Of a DNA stretch of 53,688 nucleotides, positions 7,440-15,678 are shown one piece after another; position 1 is the first letter of the stretch, and each line of letters opens with the position of its first letter. Location: NCBI GenBank assembly GCA_028293725.1, contig JAQGOE010000105.1:1-53688 (forward strand), written 5' to 3'. Both the position numbers and the translations under genes were made by a program. The notes beneath the pieces are model-generated. The model was not told the origin of the DNA and ran no database searches. It worked only from the letters and a program-made list of their open reading frames with translations. The DNA is from Gammaproteobacteria bacterium. GTDB lineage: Bacteria; Pseudomonadota; Gammaproteobacteria; Steroidobacterales; Steroidobacteraceae.

Positions 7440-9677
7440 ATGCGTAGGGTGTCCGGGCGTTGGTTGGTGTGTTGTGGTGTCGGTGCAGCTCTTCACACGC
7501 TGCATTCGGCCGCCGCGGAAGAGGCGCCAGGGACGGGAGTCGTACTCGAGGAAGTCATTGTCACGGCGGAAAAGCGCGAAGAGCGCCTCATCGACGTGCC
7601 TTCTTCCGTTACCGCCATACCGGCCGCGGATCTGGCCAGCGCGGACCTCGTGCAGTTGCGCGATTACTACTCCCGCATACCGGGTCTGCAATACAACGGC
7701 GATAAAACCTACGATCTCTCGTTGCGTGGCCTTACGACCGGCGGTGCGACCAACCCCACTCTCGCGATTCTCGTCGACGACGTGCAGTTCGGCTCATCGA
7801 CAGCGGTAGGCTTGGGCAACAGCCACTTTCCGGACTTCGATCCCTCCATGCTGGATCACATCGAGGTCCTGCGTGGCCCCCAGGGCACACTCTATGGCGC
7901 TGCCAGCCTCGGCGGCCTCATCAAGTTCGTAACACGCCAGCCAGACACCCAGAACTTTTCGGGTCGGGTGGAAGCGGGCTTCGAGTCCACTCAGGGCGGC
8001 ACTGTTGGCTGGACGACGCGTGGTTCCGTGAATATTCCGCTCATGCGGGACGTGGTCGCTTTGCAGGTGAGCGCGTTCAAGCGCGAGGACCCGGCGTGGC
8101 TGGATAATTTCGACCAGACCACCAATACGTTGGCGGCAAAGAACGTCAATACGGCGGATACGTACGGCGGCCGCGGCGCACTGTTGATTAAGCCTACCGA
8201 CAACTTGTCCATCACACTGTCCGCGCTCGAGCAGAAGCGTAGTGCGCGCTTCTACTCGGGCATCCAGGTCGACGAAGACGCGGCGGGTTATCCGAATTAC
8301 GTGCCGAAGTATGGCTCGAATACCAATCTCAGCCTGGGGCCGACGGCCGATATCGGCAACCAGCAGTTATATTCCGCGCGCGTCGAGCTCGACCTGAGCG
8401 GCATTCATCTGACCTCGCTCACCGCCTACGGTAAGAGTTCCGGGACCAACTACCAGGACGTGACCAGCGTCTTCACGTTCCTGCCGTTTTTCTACGGGCC
8501 GGGATCCACCAGCATCGTCGATCTCGCCGAGACGGAGAAGTTTTCCCAGGAGCTGCGCCTGAGCGGCAAGATCGACCAGCTCGATTGGCGCGGTGGCCTT
8601 TTCTACACGCGAGAAGCGGGCAGCGTAAATCAGACTCTGGAATTCTCCGGTACGCAGACGCCGTCGGCCACACCGTATGCCGGGCTGGGTCCGGACGTGT
8701 ACAAGGAGCGCGCGGTATTTGCCGACCTTACATACCACGTGACCACACAGTTCGAGGTGCAAGGGGGTGCCCGCTGGGCGAAGAACGAGCAGAGCACCGG
8801 CAGCAGCGCGGTCGTCGATGCGCGGGCGCAGCCGGCATTCGGCCCTTCGACTTCCGGGGTGTACCTGAACTCCAATGACACATCGACGACCTGGGAAGTA
8901 TCGCCGGTCTACCACATCAACCCGGATCTCATGACCTACTTCCGTGCCGCGACCGGTTACCGTCCGGGTGGCCCGAACACCATTCTGCCGAATGTGCCGT
9001 CATCCTTCGCACCGGACAAGGTCACCAACTACGAGGTCGGCTTGAAAGGCATCCTCGCTGATCGCACTGTCAGTTTCGATGTCGCGCTGTTCGACATCGA
9101 ATGGAAGAATATCCAACTCCAGGACACCGACGCGGCGACCCAGTTCACCTACACCACCAACGGCGGCAAGGCACGCAGTCGCGGCCTCGAGACTGAGATT
9201 GGCTGGAGGCCCTACAAAGGGCTGAACATCGACGCGAACGCGACCTTCCTCAATGCCGTGCTGGCCGAGGACCTGACTGGACTGGCCAGCGCCGATACTC
9301 TGACGGGCAGGTCGGGTGACCGCTTGCCGGCCTCGGCGCGGTTCACCAGCAATCTCTCGATCCAGCAGGACTTCCCGATCGCGAGTTCCTTGACCGGCTT
9401 CGTCGGGGGCAACTGGAGCGTTGTCGGCTCGAGGGAGTCGTCGTTCGTGTCGTCCGCGGTGGACTCCACGCCGCGATTCACATTGCCGAGCTATTCGCTG
9501 GTCGATGTCCAGACCGGCATCATGTACGGCTCCGGCTGGCGCGCCAGCCTCTTCTTGCGCAATGCGTTCAACAAGCTCGGTGTCATTACCGCGGACAATC
9601 GCAATGGAACGAGCGTCACTTCCGTTAATTACCTGCAGCCGCGGACTGTTGGTATGAACGTCTCGAAGGAGTTTTGA
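7440..9677 (+). CDS. TonB-dependent outer-membrane receptor
   Basis: A 745-aa outer-membrane receptor that imports a ligand using TonB energy. Seen: a signal peptide (cleavage near SAAA, about residue 26); a TonB-box-like EEVIVTAEKREE at about 37-48; a plug domain through about residue 160 with the typical VLRGPQGTLYGAASLGG; then a long alternating beta-barrel ending in a C-terminal Phe (VSKEF), as required for barrel assembly. GGGGAG lies 7 bp before the ATG. Length is normal for the FecA/CirA-like group. Its place behind two secreted peptidases suggests the ligand is a peptide or modified peptide rather than a siderophore, but this is inferred from context only. Confidence 0.92.
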   Translation: MRRVSGRWLVCCGVGAALHTLHSAAAEEAPGTGVVLEEVIVTAEKREERLIDVPSSVTAIPAADLASADLVQLRDYYSRIPGLQYNGDKTYDLSLRGLTTGGATNPTLAILVDDVQFGSSTAVGLGNSHFPDFDPSMLDHIEVLRGPQGTLYGAASLGGLIKFVTRQPDTQNFSGRVEAGFESTQGGTVGWTTRGSVNIPLMRDVVALQVSAFKREDPAWLDNFDQTTNTLAAKNVNTADTYGGRGALLIKPTDNLSITLSALEQKRSARFYSGIQVDEDAAGYPNYVPKYGSNTNLSLGPTADIGNQQLYSARVELDLSGIHLTSLTAYGKSSGTNYQDVTSVFTFLPFFYGPGSTSIVDLAETEKFSQELRLSGKIDQLDWRGGLFYTREAGSVNQTLEFSGTQTPSATPYAGLGPDVYKERAVFADLTYHVTTQFEVQGGARWAKNEQSTGSSAVVDARAQPAFGPSTSGVYLNSNDTSTTWEVSPVYHINPDLMTYFRAATGYRPGGPNTILPNVPSSFAPDKVTNYEVGLKGILADRTVSFDVALFDIEWKNIQLQDTDAATQFTYTTNGGKARSRGLETEIGWRPYKGLNIDANATFLNAVLAEDLTGLASADTLTGRSGDRLPASARFTSNLSIQQDFPIASSLTGFVGGNWSVVGSRESSFVSSAVDSTPRFTLPSYSLVDVQTGIMYGSGWRASLFLRNAFNKLGVITADNRNGTSVTSVNYLQPRTVGMNVSKEF

Positions 9678-9696
9678 GGGCCGCCAGGGCCCGAAT

Positions 9697-9843
9697 GTGG
9701 GCGCGAGCACCGATGCCAAGCCTCTGAACAGTCAGCGGGCGAAGATGAAGAGCTGCAACGCCGATGCGAAGACCAAGGGACTCTCAGGCGATGAGCGGAA
9801 GACGTTCATGAGCAGTTGCTTGAAGGGGACGGGGTCGCCCTAG
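9697..9843 (+). pseudogene. PsiF-like fragment lacking its signal peptide
   Basis: A short reading frame from GTG 9697 to TAG 9841-9843 encodes 48 residues. The core (LNSQRAKMKSCNADAKTKG then LSGDERKTFMSSCLKG) matches the PsiF repeat, a small periplasmic phosphate-starvation-induced family with conserved CNA and FMSxCL cysteines. Normal PsiF proteins carry a signal peptide; here the frame runs back into the end of the receptor gene without one. It is either a decayed remnant or a short intact-looking variant. Its TAG stop and the TAG of the opposite-strand gene share the palindrome CTAG at 9840-9843. The family match is by motif recognition. Confidence 0.55.
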
Positions 9844-10133
9844 CGGGGATCCTCCAACGTGTCGTGGCCCGGCGGGCTGGCCGGGCCACTGACACTGGCG
9901 GGTGTGTCGTGCCCCGCGTTGCGGCGCTCTACGCGCTCTCCAATGATTAATCCCAACTCGAAGGTAAGACAGATGATCTCCATGCACAGAAATGTGAGAG
10001 CGAGCGGGGGCGCTGCGGATAAAAAACGGCAGATCGAGTCGTGAAACCGCGACCTCGTGGGGATCTTTACGTCTCCGCTCATCAAGTTGGACATATCCGA
10101 TTCGAGTTTTGCGACTCGATATTCGAGCATCAT
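9840..10133 (-). CDS. Small single-pass membrane protein, paralogue of upstream coiled-coil protein
   Basis: A 97-aa protein from ATG 10133, preceded by AGAGG at 5 bp spacing. The N-terminus (YRVAKLESDMSNLMSGDV) closely resembles that of the neighbouring coiled-coil protein (ERVANIESDMGHVRSTLV), suggesting a duplicated gene that then diverged. A hydrophobic stretch at about 37-67 (LSAAPPLALTFLCMEIICLT and onward) could span the membrane; the tail is polar and Pro/Gly-rich. The gap to the upstream gene stop is 43 bp, so they may be co-transcribed. No function recognised. A Cys-containing TM segment and the short length leave some doubt that it is expressed. Confidence 0.55.
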   Translation of the reverse strand: MMLEYRVAKLESDMSNLMSGDVKIPTRSRFHDSICRFLSAAPPLALTFLCMEIICLTFELGLIIGERVERRNAGHDTPASVSGPASPPGHDTLEDPR

Positions 10134-10176
10134 ATTTGCCTCTCTATAAACTGTAATTGACCGGCATTGAAGTCAT

Positions 10177-10782
10177 TCAGATTTTCTTCATTATCTGCAG
10201 AACGGCCACTGTGATTCCGATGCCGGCACCCACCGCGCCGCCAACGGTCTTCAGAAGCCAAACCTTTAACGATCCGATCTCCTTCGCACTTTCCGCTTTT
10301 TGAGACGCAAACCCTTCCTTCATCTCCGCTCTCAATGAGCCGAATTCTTTCTGTGTTTCCGCTCTCAATGAGCCGAATTCTTTCTGTGTTTCTGCTCTCA
10401 ACGAGCCGAACTCTTTCTGTGTTTCTGTTTTGTGAGATCCAATAATCCTTTCCATCTCAGCTCTTTGAGCGCCAAATCCCTTCTCCATGTCCGCCCGTAA
10501 AGACCCGAATCCTTTTTCCATATCGGCTCTCAAGCCGGCGGTCTCCATTCTCGCGCTGGCTATCTCACCTCTAACCGATCCGAACTCCTTTGCGACCGAG
10601 CCAAACTCCTTCGCGACCTCCGTCTTGAACGAATGAAGCTCGTCTCTGAGCCCCTCTACGTTGCCCCTGAGGTCCTTAACCTCACCTTGCACGGATTTGA
10701 TGTCACTCCTTAGGTCCACAAGAGTCGAGCGGACGTGGCCCATGTCCGACTCGATGTTTGCGACCCGCTCTTCAACCGACAT
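10177..10782 (-). CDS. Coiled-coil protein with eight 11-residue repeats and C-terminal membrane anchor
   Basis: A 201-aa protein. I place the start at ATG 10782 because GGAGG sits 5 bp before it; an in-frame ATG at 10815 has no such site. Residues about 1-70 follow heptads (LRSDIKS, VQGEVKD, LRGNVEG, LRDELHS). From about residue 86 to 173 come eight consecutive, gap-free 11-residue units, of which three are AETQKEFGSLR-like and near identical. Undecad periodicity predicts a right-handed or straight coiled coil, unlike the heptad part. The C-terminus (about 174-201) is a Gly-rich hydrophobic segment ending in KKI, a probable tail anchor. Similar DUF1640-like or tail-anchored coiled-coil proteins exist in proteobacteria with no settled role. 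No function assigned. Confidence 0.75.
   Translation of the reverse strand: MSVEERVANIESDMGHVRSTLVDLRSDIKSVQGEVKDLRGNVEGLRDELHSFKTEVAKEFGSVAKEFGSVRGEIASARMETAGLRADMEKGFGSLRADMEKGFGAQRAEMERIIGSHKTETQKEFGSLRAETQKEFGSLRAETQKEFGSLRAEMKEGFASQKAESAKEIGSLKVWLLKTVGGAVGAGIGITVAVLQIMKKI
10264..10527 (-). repeat. 33-bp tandem repeat array inside coiled-coil gene
   Basis: DNA coding for the eight undecads. Three central units at 10328-10360, 10361-10393 and 10394-10426 are nearly identical at the nucleotide level (units 1 and 2 differ at one position), so recent expansion by slippage or recombination is likely. The outer units are diverged. Repeat number may vary between strains. Confidence 0.85.
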
Positions 10783-10936
10783 TGGCACCTCCAATTTTTT
10801 TAGCGCTGCGTTCATCGACCGCCCCTTCGACCTGCTCCTGATCTGGCTGGCGGGTGCGAGAATAGACCCAACGCGGCGCGCAAAGGAAGCCGTAAATGGA
10901 GCCGAATGAGACTATTTTTCCGCAGAAATACGCTGA

Positions 10937-10952
10937 AAATCGCCCGCGATTT
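10937..10952. terminator. Short perfect hairpin, possible terminator of helicase operon
   Basis: AAATCGC-CC-GCGATTT, a perfect 7-bp inverted repeat with a 2-base loop, lies about 120 bp past the last leftward gene (stop at 11070). On the minus strand it reads into TTTTC, giving a weak U tract. It could equally be an operator for the coiled-coil gene starting at 10782. The rest of 10783-11069 shows no convincing gene. Confidence 0.35.
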
Positions 10953-11069
10953 AGGACGGCTTACGTGACGTTGTTGTACGACGTGTGTCTCGACGTCATC
11001 TGTGAGAGCGCGGGCCGTCCTACCCATCCGATGGAGGCGGCTGCAAGGCAGAGGATGTCGGGGGGTGAA

Positions 11070-11297
11070 TCACACGGCAACGAGGCGGAGCGCTTCGGCG
11101 AAGCGGCCTCGGATGCGGGCGTAGTCTTCGAGTGTGTCCATGTCGGTCGTGTAGCGATCGTGGCTGAATTCCCGGCAGACCACGTCTTGTGGATGATCGG
11201 CGATGAGCTTGCGGCCGGAGGCATCACGGATACCGGTGAGTCGGACCCATGCGCGGGAGTTGCGGGAGATCGTGGGGTTGTAGGCGGGTTCGCTCAT
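11070..11297 (-). CDS. 75-aa hypothetical protein coupled to helicase operon
   Basis: Small protein (MSEPAYNPTISRNSRAWVRL start) whose ATG overlaps the stop of the upstream gene in an ATGA. It is soluble, mixed-charge and lacks membrane segments or cysteine clusters. The ATGA coupling repeats at all three junctions of this operon, which is the main evidence that it is real. A 145-codon frame on the opposite strand overlaps it but has no comparable support. No family recognised. Confidence 0.5.
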   Translation of the reverse strand: MSEPAYNPTISRNSRAWVRLTGIRDASGRKLIADHPQDVVCREFSHDRYTTDMDTLEDYARIRGRFAEALRLVAV

Positions 11298-12529
11298 ACC
11301 GATCGCTTGAGCACGCGAAACAGCGCCGGGTGACTGGCCTGCAAAGACTTCCGCAGCGCCAGTTCCTCACTCTGCTGCCGCGCACGGCGTGCAAGAATCC
11401 AACGATGAACACAGCGGTAGGGTTCCTCTGCCGAGGTGCCGGTTGCCAATTCCTCGGCGAGTTGCAAGGCCAGTCCGGGCTCGCTGAGCAGCAGCCACGC
11501 CGGGAAGTCAACTTCGGTCAGCGCGCTCTCGCCAGCAGTCTGGGCGTCAGGCTCGTCATCCAGAAAACGCTGCCACAGCGTCGTCAGCTCCGGCTGCCGC
11601 AGTTTGCTCACCGCCCGTGAGGTCTCGCCGGGCGCCCGCCAACACACGTGGCACCATGCCGCCAATGCCGCAACCCGCTGCCGTCGGTTGAATGCGCTCT
11701 CCACCAGCCGCAGACACAGGGGAGCGTGCTGTTGCCAGCCCGGCTCGCTCAACACGCTGTCAGTGACTCCCGCCCAGTTCTGCGCCTGGCTGAGCGCGAA
11801 GCTACGATGTAAAGCAGGCTCCTTGGTGTCGAAGGCGGCGCTTCGTACGGCGTCGCCGAGTTGCATCCACAGTGGTGACAGAAGATCGCGGGATTGCGCG
11901 CCCAGGAGGCGCCGGGCCGTGGGAGTGACTTCGAGCAGGAAAGCCAACTCCGCGCGGGGATCCGTCACGGGCTGCCCAAGGTGCCCGAGAGCCGCCGACA
12001 GTTGGTCAAAAGCGGCGAGGTCCGAATGAGTAGGCGCCTGGGTATAGAGTTGGTCCAGTTGCCGCTGCGCGCTCAGCAGATTATGGGTCGTCAGCGCCTG
12101 CACGATGCCGTTGGTGAGGGCGACGACCGGGTTGTCGAAGAACAGATCCATCTGCGGAACGCTCTGCGCCCGGATATAACGGCTGCCGATGAGCCGCTGC
12201 AACTGGGGATCCATGCTGATGCGCAGCGGCCGTTCGCCGCCACCGCTAGCTGCCGGCGCGCTCTGGTGCCAGGCGTGGAACTCCTGGGCCTGCTCCACGA
12301 GTTTGATGCGGCGGGCATAGCTGGCGGCTTGCTCGAGCTCCGCCTTGATCTTGTCCGGGTTGCCCATCAGAACGCCGTCGAGGAATTCGATCTCGCGACG
12401 GCGCCAGCTCTCGTAGTCGCTGTACAACAACCTTCCGGAGTTGAACAGGAGTTCGAGCGGTGCGAACGCACCCTGTTCCAGCATTTGCGCGTCCACTTGC
12501 GCCTGCAATGAAGTGTCGACTGCCGTCAT
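11294..12529 (-). CDS. 411-aa alpha-helical protein of unknown function, helicase partner
   Basis: Start taken at ATG 12529, which overlaps the helicase stop as ATGA, in preference to an ATG 36 bp upstream. The protein is almost wholly helical by composition, rich in Leu, Ala and Gln, with repeated pairs of amphipathic helices (for example LLSAQRQLDQLYTQAPTHSD and HPALFRVLKRSV) resembling TPR or other solenoid scaffolds, though no exact TPR consensus is clear. No catalytic motif, signal peptide or membrane segment is visible. Tight coupling between an SNF2 helicase gene and a 75-aa gene suggests a partner or adaptor of the helicase. Function unknown. Confidence 0.7.
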   Translation of the reverse strand: MTAVDTSLQAQVDAQMLEQGAFAPLELLFNSGRLLYSDYESWRRREIEFLDGVLMGNPDKIKAELEQAASYARRIKLVEQAQEFHAWHQSAPAASGGGERPLRISMDPQLQRLIGSRYIRAQSVPQMDLFFDNPVVALTNGIVQALTTHNLLSAQRQLDQLYTQAPTHSDLAAFDQLSAALGHLGQPVTDPRAELAFLLEVTPTARRLLGAQSRDLLSPLWMQLGDAVRSAAFDTKEPALHRSFALSQAQNWAGVTDSVLSEPGWQQHAPLCLRLVESAFNRRQRVAALAAWCHVCWRAPGETSRAVSKLRQPELTTLWQRFLDDEPDAQTAGESALTEVDFPAWLLLSEPGLALQLAEELATGTSAEEPYRCVHRWILARRARQQSEELALRKSLQASHPALFRVLKRSV

Positions 12530-15500
12530 GGTGCGAACAGCGCCTCGATGTCGGTCGAAGTCCATGACGCCGGGCTGGCGCCGCCCTGGGTGTAAAGTCG
12601 GCTGGCGAGCTCATGTTTATCCGCCTGCAACTGCAGGATCCGTTCCTCCACGGTGTCCTGGGCGATGAGCTTGTAAACGAACACGGGCTTGTCCTGGCCG
12701 ATGCGATGCGCGCGATCGGTCGCCTGCGCTTCCACGGCAGGATTCCACCAGGGGTCGTAGTGAATGACCGTGTCCGCGGCCGTCAGATTGAGCCCTGTAC
12801 CGCCCGCCTTGAGGCTGATCAGAAACAACGGTACGGCGCCCGATTGGAAACGTGCGATGACGTCGGAGCGGTTCTGGGTCTCACCCGTCAACAGGCAATA
12901 CTGAATGCCCAGCGCAGTGACCGCCGCCTCGATGAGCCGCAGCATCGATGTGAATTGCGAGAACACCAGCACGCGGCGCCCTTCGTCAATCAACTCCGGC
13001 AGCACGCTCGTGAGCCATTCCAGTTTCGCGGATGGAATCTCGCTATTTCCGCTACCCACCCTGAGCAGCCGCGGATCGCAGCAGGCCTGCCGCAGTTTCA
13101 GCAGGGCATCGAGAATCGTGATCTGGCTCCGCGCCAGTCCTTGCTGTTGGACGACTTCCTGGATGCGGCGATGACTCGCGAGCCGAATCCCGTCGTAGAA
13201 GTCCCGTTGGCGCTCGTCGAATGCCAGGGTCTCGACGATTTCCGTCTTGGGCGGCAAATCCTTGGCAACCGCGTCTTTCGTGCGGCGAAGCAGGAACGGG
13301 GCGAGCCGCTGCGCCAGGGCTTGCGCGCGGGCGCGGTTGCCCTCTTTTTCGATAGGAGTGCGGTAGTGGCGTTGAAAGTTGCGCTCATCGCGCAACAAAC
13401 CCGGTTGCACACAATCAAACAGAGACCACAGCTCCCCGAGGTGATTCTCGACCGGCGTCCCCGTCAAAGCCAACCGATGCTCGGCCCGTAGTGCGCGCGC
13501 CATCCCGGACACCTTGGCGCGTGGATTTTTGATGGTCTGCGCCTCATCGAGGATGAGGAGGTAGAAATCCTGAGCGAGCAGGACCTCGCTGTCGAGTTGC
13601 AGGAGTGAGTAGCCCGTAATCACTACATCGACTCTGGCGATGAGGGGAAAGGACTCTCTGCGCCGGCTGCCGTGCAGGAGCAGAACACTGAGCTCCGGGG
13701 TGAAACGCTGCACTTCCTGTTGCCAGTTACCCAGGGTGCTGACGGGTGCGACGATCAGCGACGGTTTCCGTAGACGTCCCTGCTGCTTTTCCAGCGCGAG
13801 GTGGGCGAGTGTCTGGACGGTCTTTCCCAATCCCATGTCATCGGCCAGGATGCCGCCGAGGCCGTGCCGGCGCAGGAACTGCAGCCAGCCCAGGCCTTCC
13901 TCCTGGTAGGGTCGCAGTGTTGCCCGGAAGCCGGCGGGCGCTGCCAGGGGTTTGATGCCACCTGAAGCCTGGAGATCCTCCAGAAGCGCACGCAGCGTAG
14001 TGTCACTCGACCTCAGCGATGGGCCGTTCAATTCACGTGCCAGTTGGACGACACGGCCGGTATGGCTCCTGGGGAGCGACAGGGCCTGTTGCGCGCTCAG
14101 GCCGTCGCGATCGAAGAGTTCCACCAGTGAGTTGGCGATGCGTTGGATCCGCTCGATCGCAATCGGCAGGTAGCGGCCATCATCGAGTGCCACGAGCCAT
14201 TGCTCGCCCACGCGGCAGCCGGCGTTCGCCTCCCGAGACCCGGGCGCCGGGGTGGCAGCGTCCGTTGCCAATGAGGTCTGATCACCAGTGGCGAGCGAGG
14301 TTTGCAAGTAGCGGGCGAGGGCAGGGAGCAGATTGACATGCTGTCCGTCTACGATGACACCCAGACGCAGGTTGAACCATCCCTGCCGACGATCCGACTC
14401 CAGATCGCCATACCAGTCGTCCGCCCTGGCGATGCGATAGGGGAAGTCAGCGGCGACGAGTACCTCCCAGCCGTCGGCTTGCAGCGCCGGGATTGCCTCC
14501 AACATGAAGTCCAACCAGACCTCGCGGTTGGTAGCGGTCGGAAGGAGTTGCGCGAGTCGCATGCGCCACTGCCGCTCGAGGCCGTGGTCGCGAGGGAGTT
14601 CGTACAACGCACCGTCCATCATCTGGCGGACTGTGGCGCTTTCGTCCTGCAACCTGTCACTGTCGACCGGCAGTCCGTTGTAGATGAAATAGAGTGTTGC
14701 CCGGGGGCCTGGCTGCAAGGCCAGTCGTGCTGTCAAAGTCGACAGCGAGTGTTTGTGGACGGGAAACACCTGCAGAGTAGGGAACGGGCCGTCACGGGCG
14801 ATCCGCTCGTTGGTTGCGCCAACTTCTTCCGGTGTGATCGGAGACTGTTGCCAATAGCGCCGCACCAGGCTCAGAGGCTGTACCGACTCCAGGGGGCCCA
14901 CCTCGGCGGTCCCGGAGTCGATGTACATCGCCGGCTCGATGTCGAGGAATACATCGACAGACGTCCCTGCTTCACAGCGAAGTTCCTGGTCCCCGTTTGG
15001 CGATGCTTGCCATGCGAACGGGAGTTGTCGGGATTTGCCGGCGCGTAACGCCTGCCCGCCCAGGGATTGCCAGAAAGCGCGACCTGTCGTGACGATCTGG
15101 CGAACCAGGGTGTTGGCACCCACGCCACCGATGTCCCAGGCAACACCCAGGTCCGGGCGCGCCTCGGTGCCCAGAGCTCTGAGGATCTCTTTGTCACCGG
15201 GCTCGACGTAGCGGGGAAAGTCAGCGCCGCCGAGGGACGATCTAATGGTAAAGGGGCTGACAGTGTCGGTCGCCGTTCGGCTCGTCGCCGGAGCGCTCTG
15301 GCCCACCCACGCCGAGACTCGGAGTCCGTGCGGGGTCTTGTTCAGCAGATAGAGAAGCCGTTGCTGCACGGCAGGCGCACCCCGCGTCGCGGCGGCAGTC
15401 GAGCGTTGCGCGAATGATCCCGCGCCGCCCGCGCCCGCGTCGGCGCCGATACCTGTGCCGCCGCGAGCCGCGACCCCAGTCCCCGCTGCTCTCCCCTCCG

Positions 15501-15678
15501 CGGCAATCAACACCGCCGCCACATGAGCGCAGGGACTGCGCTCACTGCAATTGCACTCTCCCTCGATCTTCCAACTTCCCCCGACGCCCCTCAGCCGACG
15601 AATGTAAACCCGGTGTTTCCCGACAACACCGGTCACGACGCTGCCGTCCTGGAGGATCCGCACCTCTTCGGCAATCAT
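12526..15678 (-). CDS. SWIM zinc-finger SNF2-family DEAD/DEAH helicase
   Basis: About 1050 aa. Seen in order: SWIM zinc finger at about 42-52 (Cys-x-Cys-x5-Cys-x-His in ECNCSERSPCAH), a large middle domain, helicase motif I ADDMGLGKT at about 611-619, motif II LDEAQ at about 707-711, motif III TGTPVENHLGELWS, and motifs V-VI (AGGTGLNL and ATDRAHRIGQ) near 955-994. SNF2 proteins translocate on double-stranded DNA to remodel nucleoprotein complexes; bacterial SWIM-SNF2 forms are mostly uncharacterised. I start at ATG 15678, which overlaps the exporter stop (ATGA). Residues just upstream (DPKAERAS) also look SWIM-like but lack an in-frame start codon nearby, so the true N-terminus is uncertain. 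Confidence 0.88.
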   Translation of the reverse strand: MIAEEVRILQDGSVVTGVVGKHRVYIRRLRGVGGSWKIEGECNCSERSPCAHVAAVLIAAEGRAAGTGVAARGGTGIGADAGAGGAGSFAQRSTAAATRGAPAVQQRLLYLLNKTPHGLRVSAWVGQSAPATSRTATDTVSPFTIRSSLGGADFPRYVEPGDKEILRALGTEARPDLGVAWDIGGVGANTLVRQIVTTGRAFWQSLGGQALRAGKSRQLPFAWQASPNGDQELRCEAGTSVDVFLDIEPAMYIDSGTAEVGPLESVQPLSLVRRYWQQSPITPEEVGATNERIARDGPFPTLQVFPVHKHSLSTLTARLALQPGPRATLYFIYNGLPVDSDRLQDESATVRQMMDGALYELPRDHGLERQWRMRLAQLLPTATNREVWLDFMLEAIPALQADGWEVLVAADFPYRIARADDWYGDLESDRRQGWFNLRLGVIVDGQHVNLLPALARYLQTSLATGDQTSLATDAATPAPGSREANAGCRVGEQWLVALDDGRYLPIAIERIQRIANSLVELFDRDGLSAQQALSLPRSHTGRVVQLARELNGPSLRSSDTTLRALLEDLQASGGIKPLAAPAGFRATLRPYQEEGLGWLQFLRRHGLGGILADDMGLGKTVQTLAHLALEKQQGRLRKPSLIVAPVSTLGNWQQEVQRFTPELSVLLLHGSRRRESFPLIARVDVVITGYSLLQLDSEVLLAQDFYLLILDEAQTIKNPRAKVSGMARALRAEHRLALTGTPVENHLGELWSLFDCVQPGLLRDERNFQRHYRTPIEKEGNRARAQALAQRLAPFLLRRTKDAVAKDLPPKTEIVETLAFDERQRDFYDGIRLASHRRIQEVVQQQGLARSQITILDALLKLRQACCDPRLLRVGSGNSEIPSAKLEWLTSVLPELIDEGRRVLVFSQFTSMLRLIEAAVTALGIQYCLLTGETQNRSDVIARFQSGAVPLFLISLKAGGTGLNLTAADTVIHYDPWWNPAVEAQATDRAHRIGQDKPVFVYKLIAQDTVEERILQLQADKHELASRLYTQGGASPASWTSTDIEALFAP

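Noticed and set aside
9000..9719. 239-codon open frame opposite the receptor C-terminus
   Set aside because: Antisense to the barrel region; no motif or start signal.
10328..10426. 33-bp repeats as a CRISPR array
   Set aside because: Units are contiguous with no spacers and encode an in-frame 11-residue protein repeat.
10896..11333. 145-codon plus-strand frame with an ATG
   Set aside because: Its second half is antisense to the ATGA-coupled 75-aa gene and the first half has no family or ribosome site.
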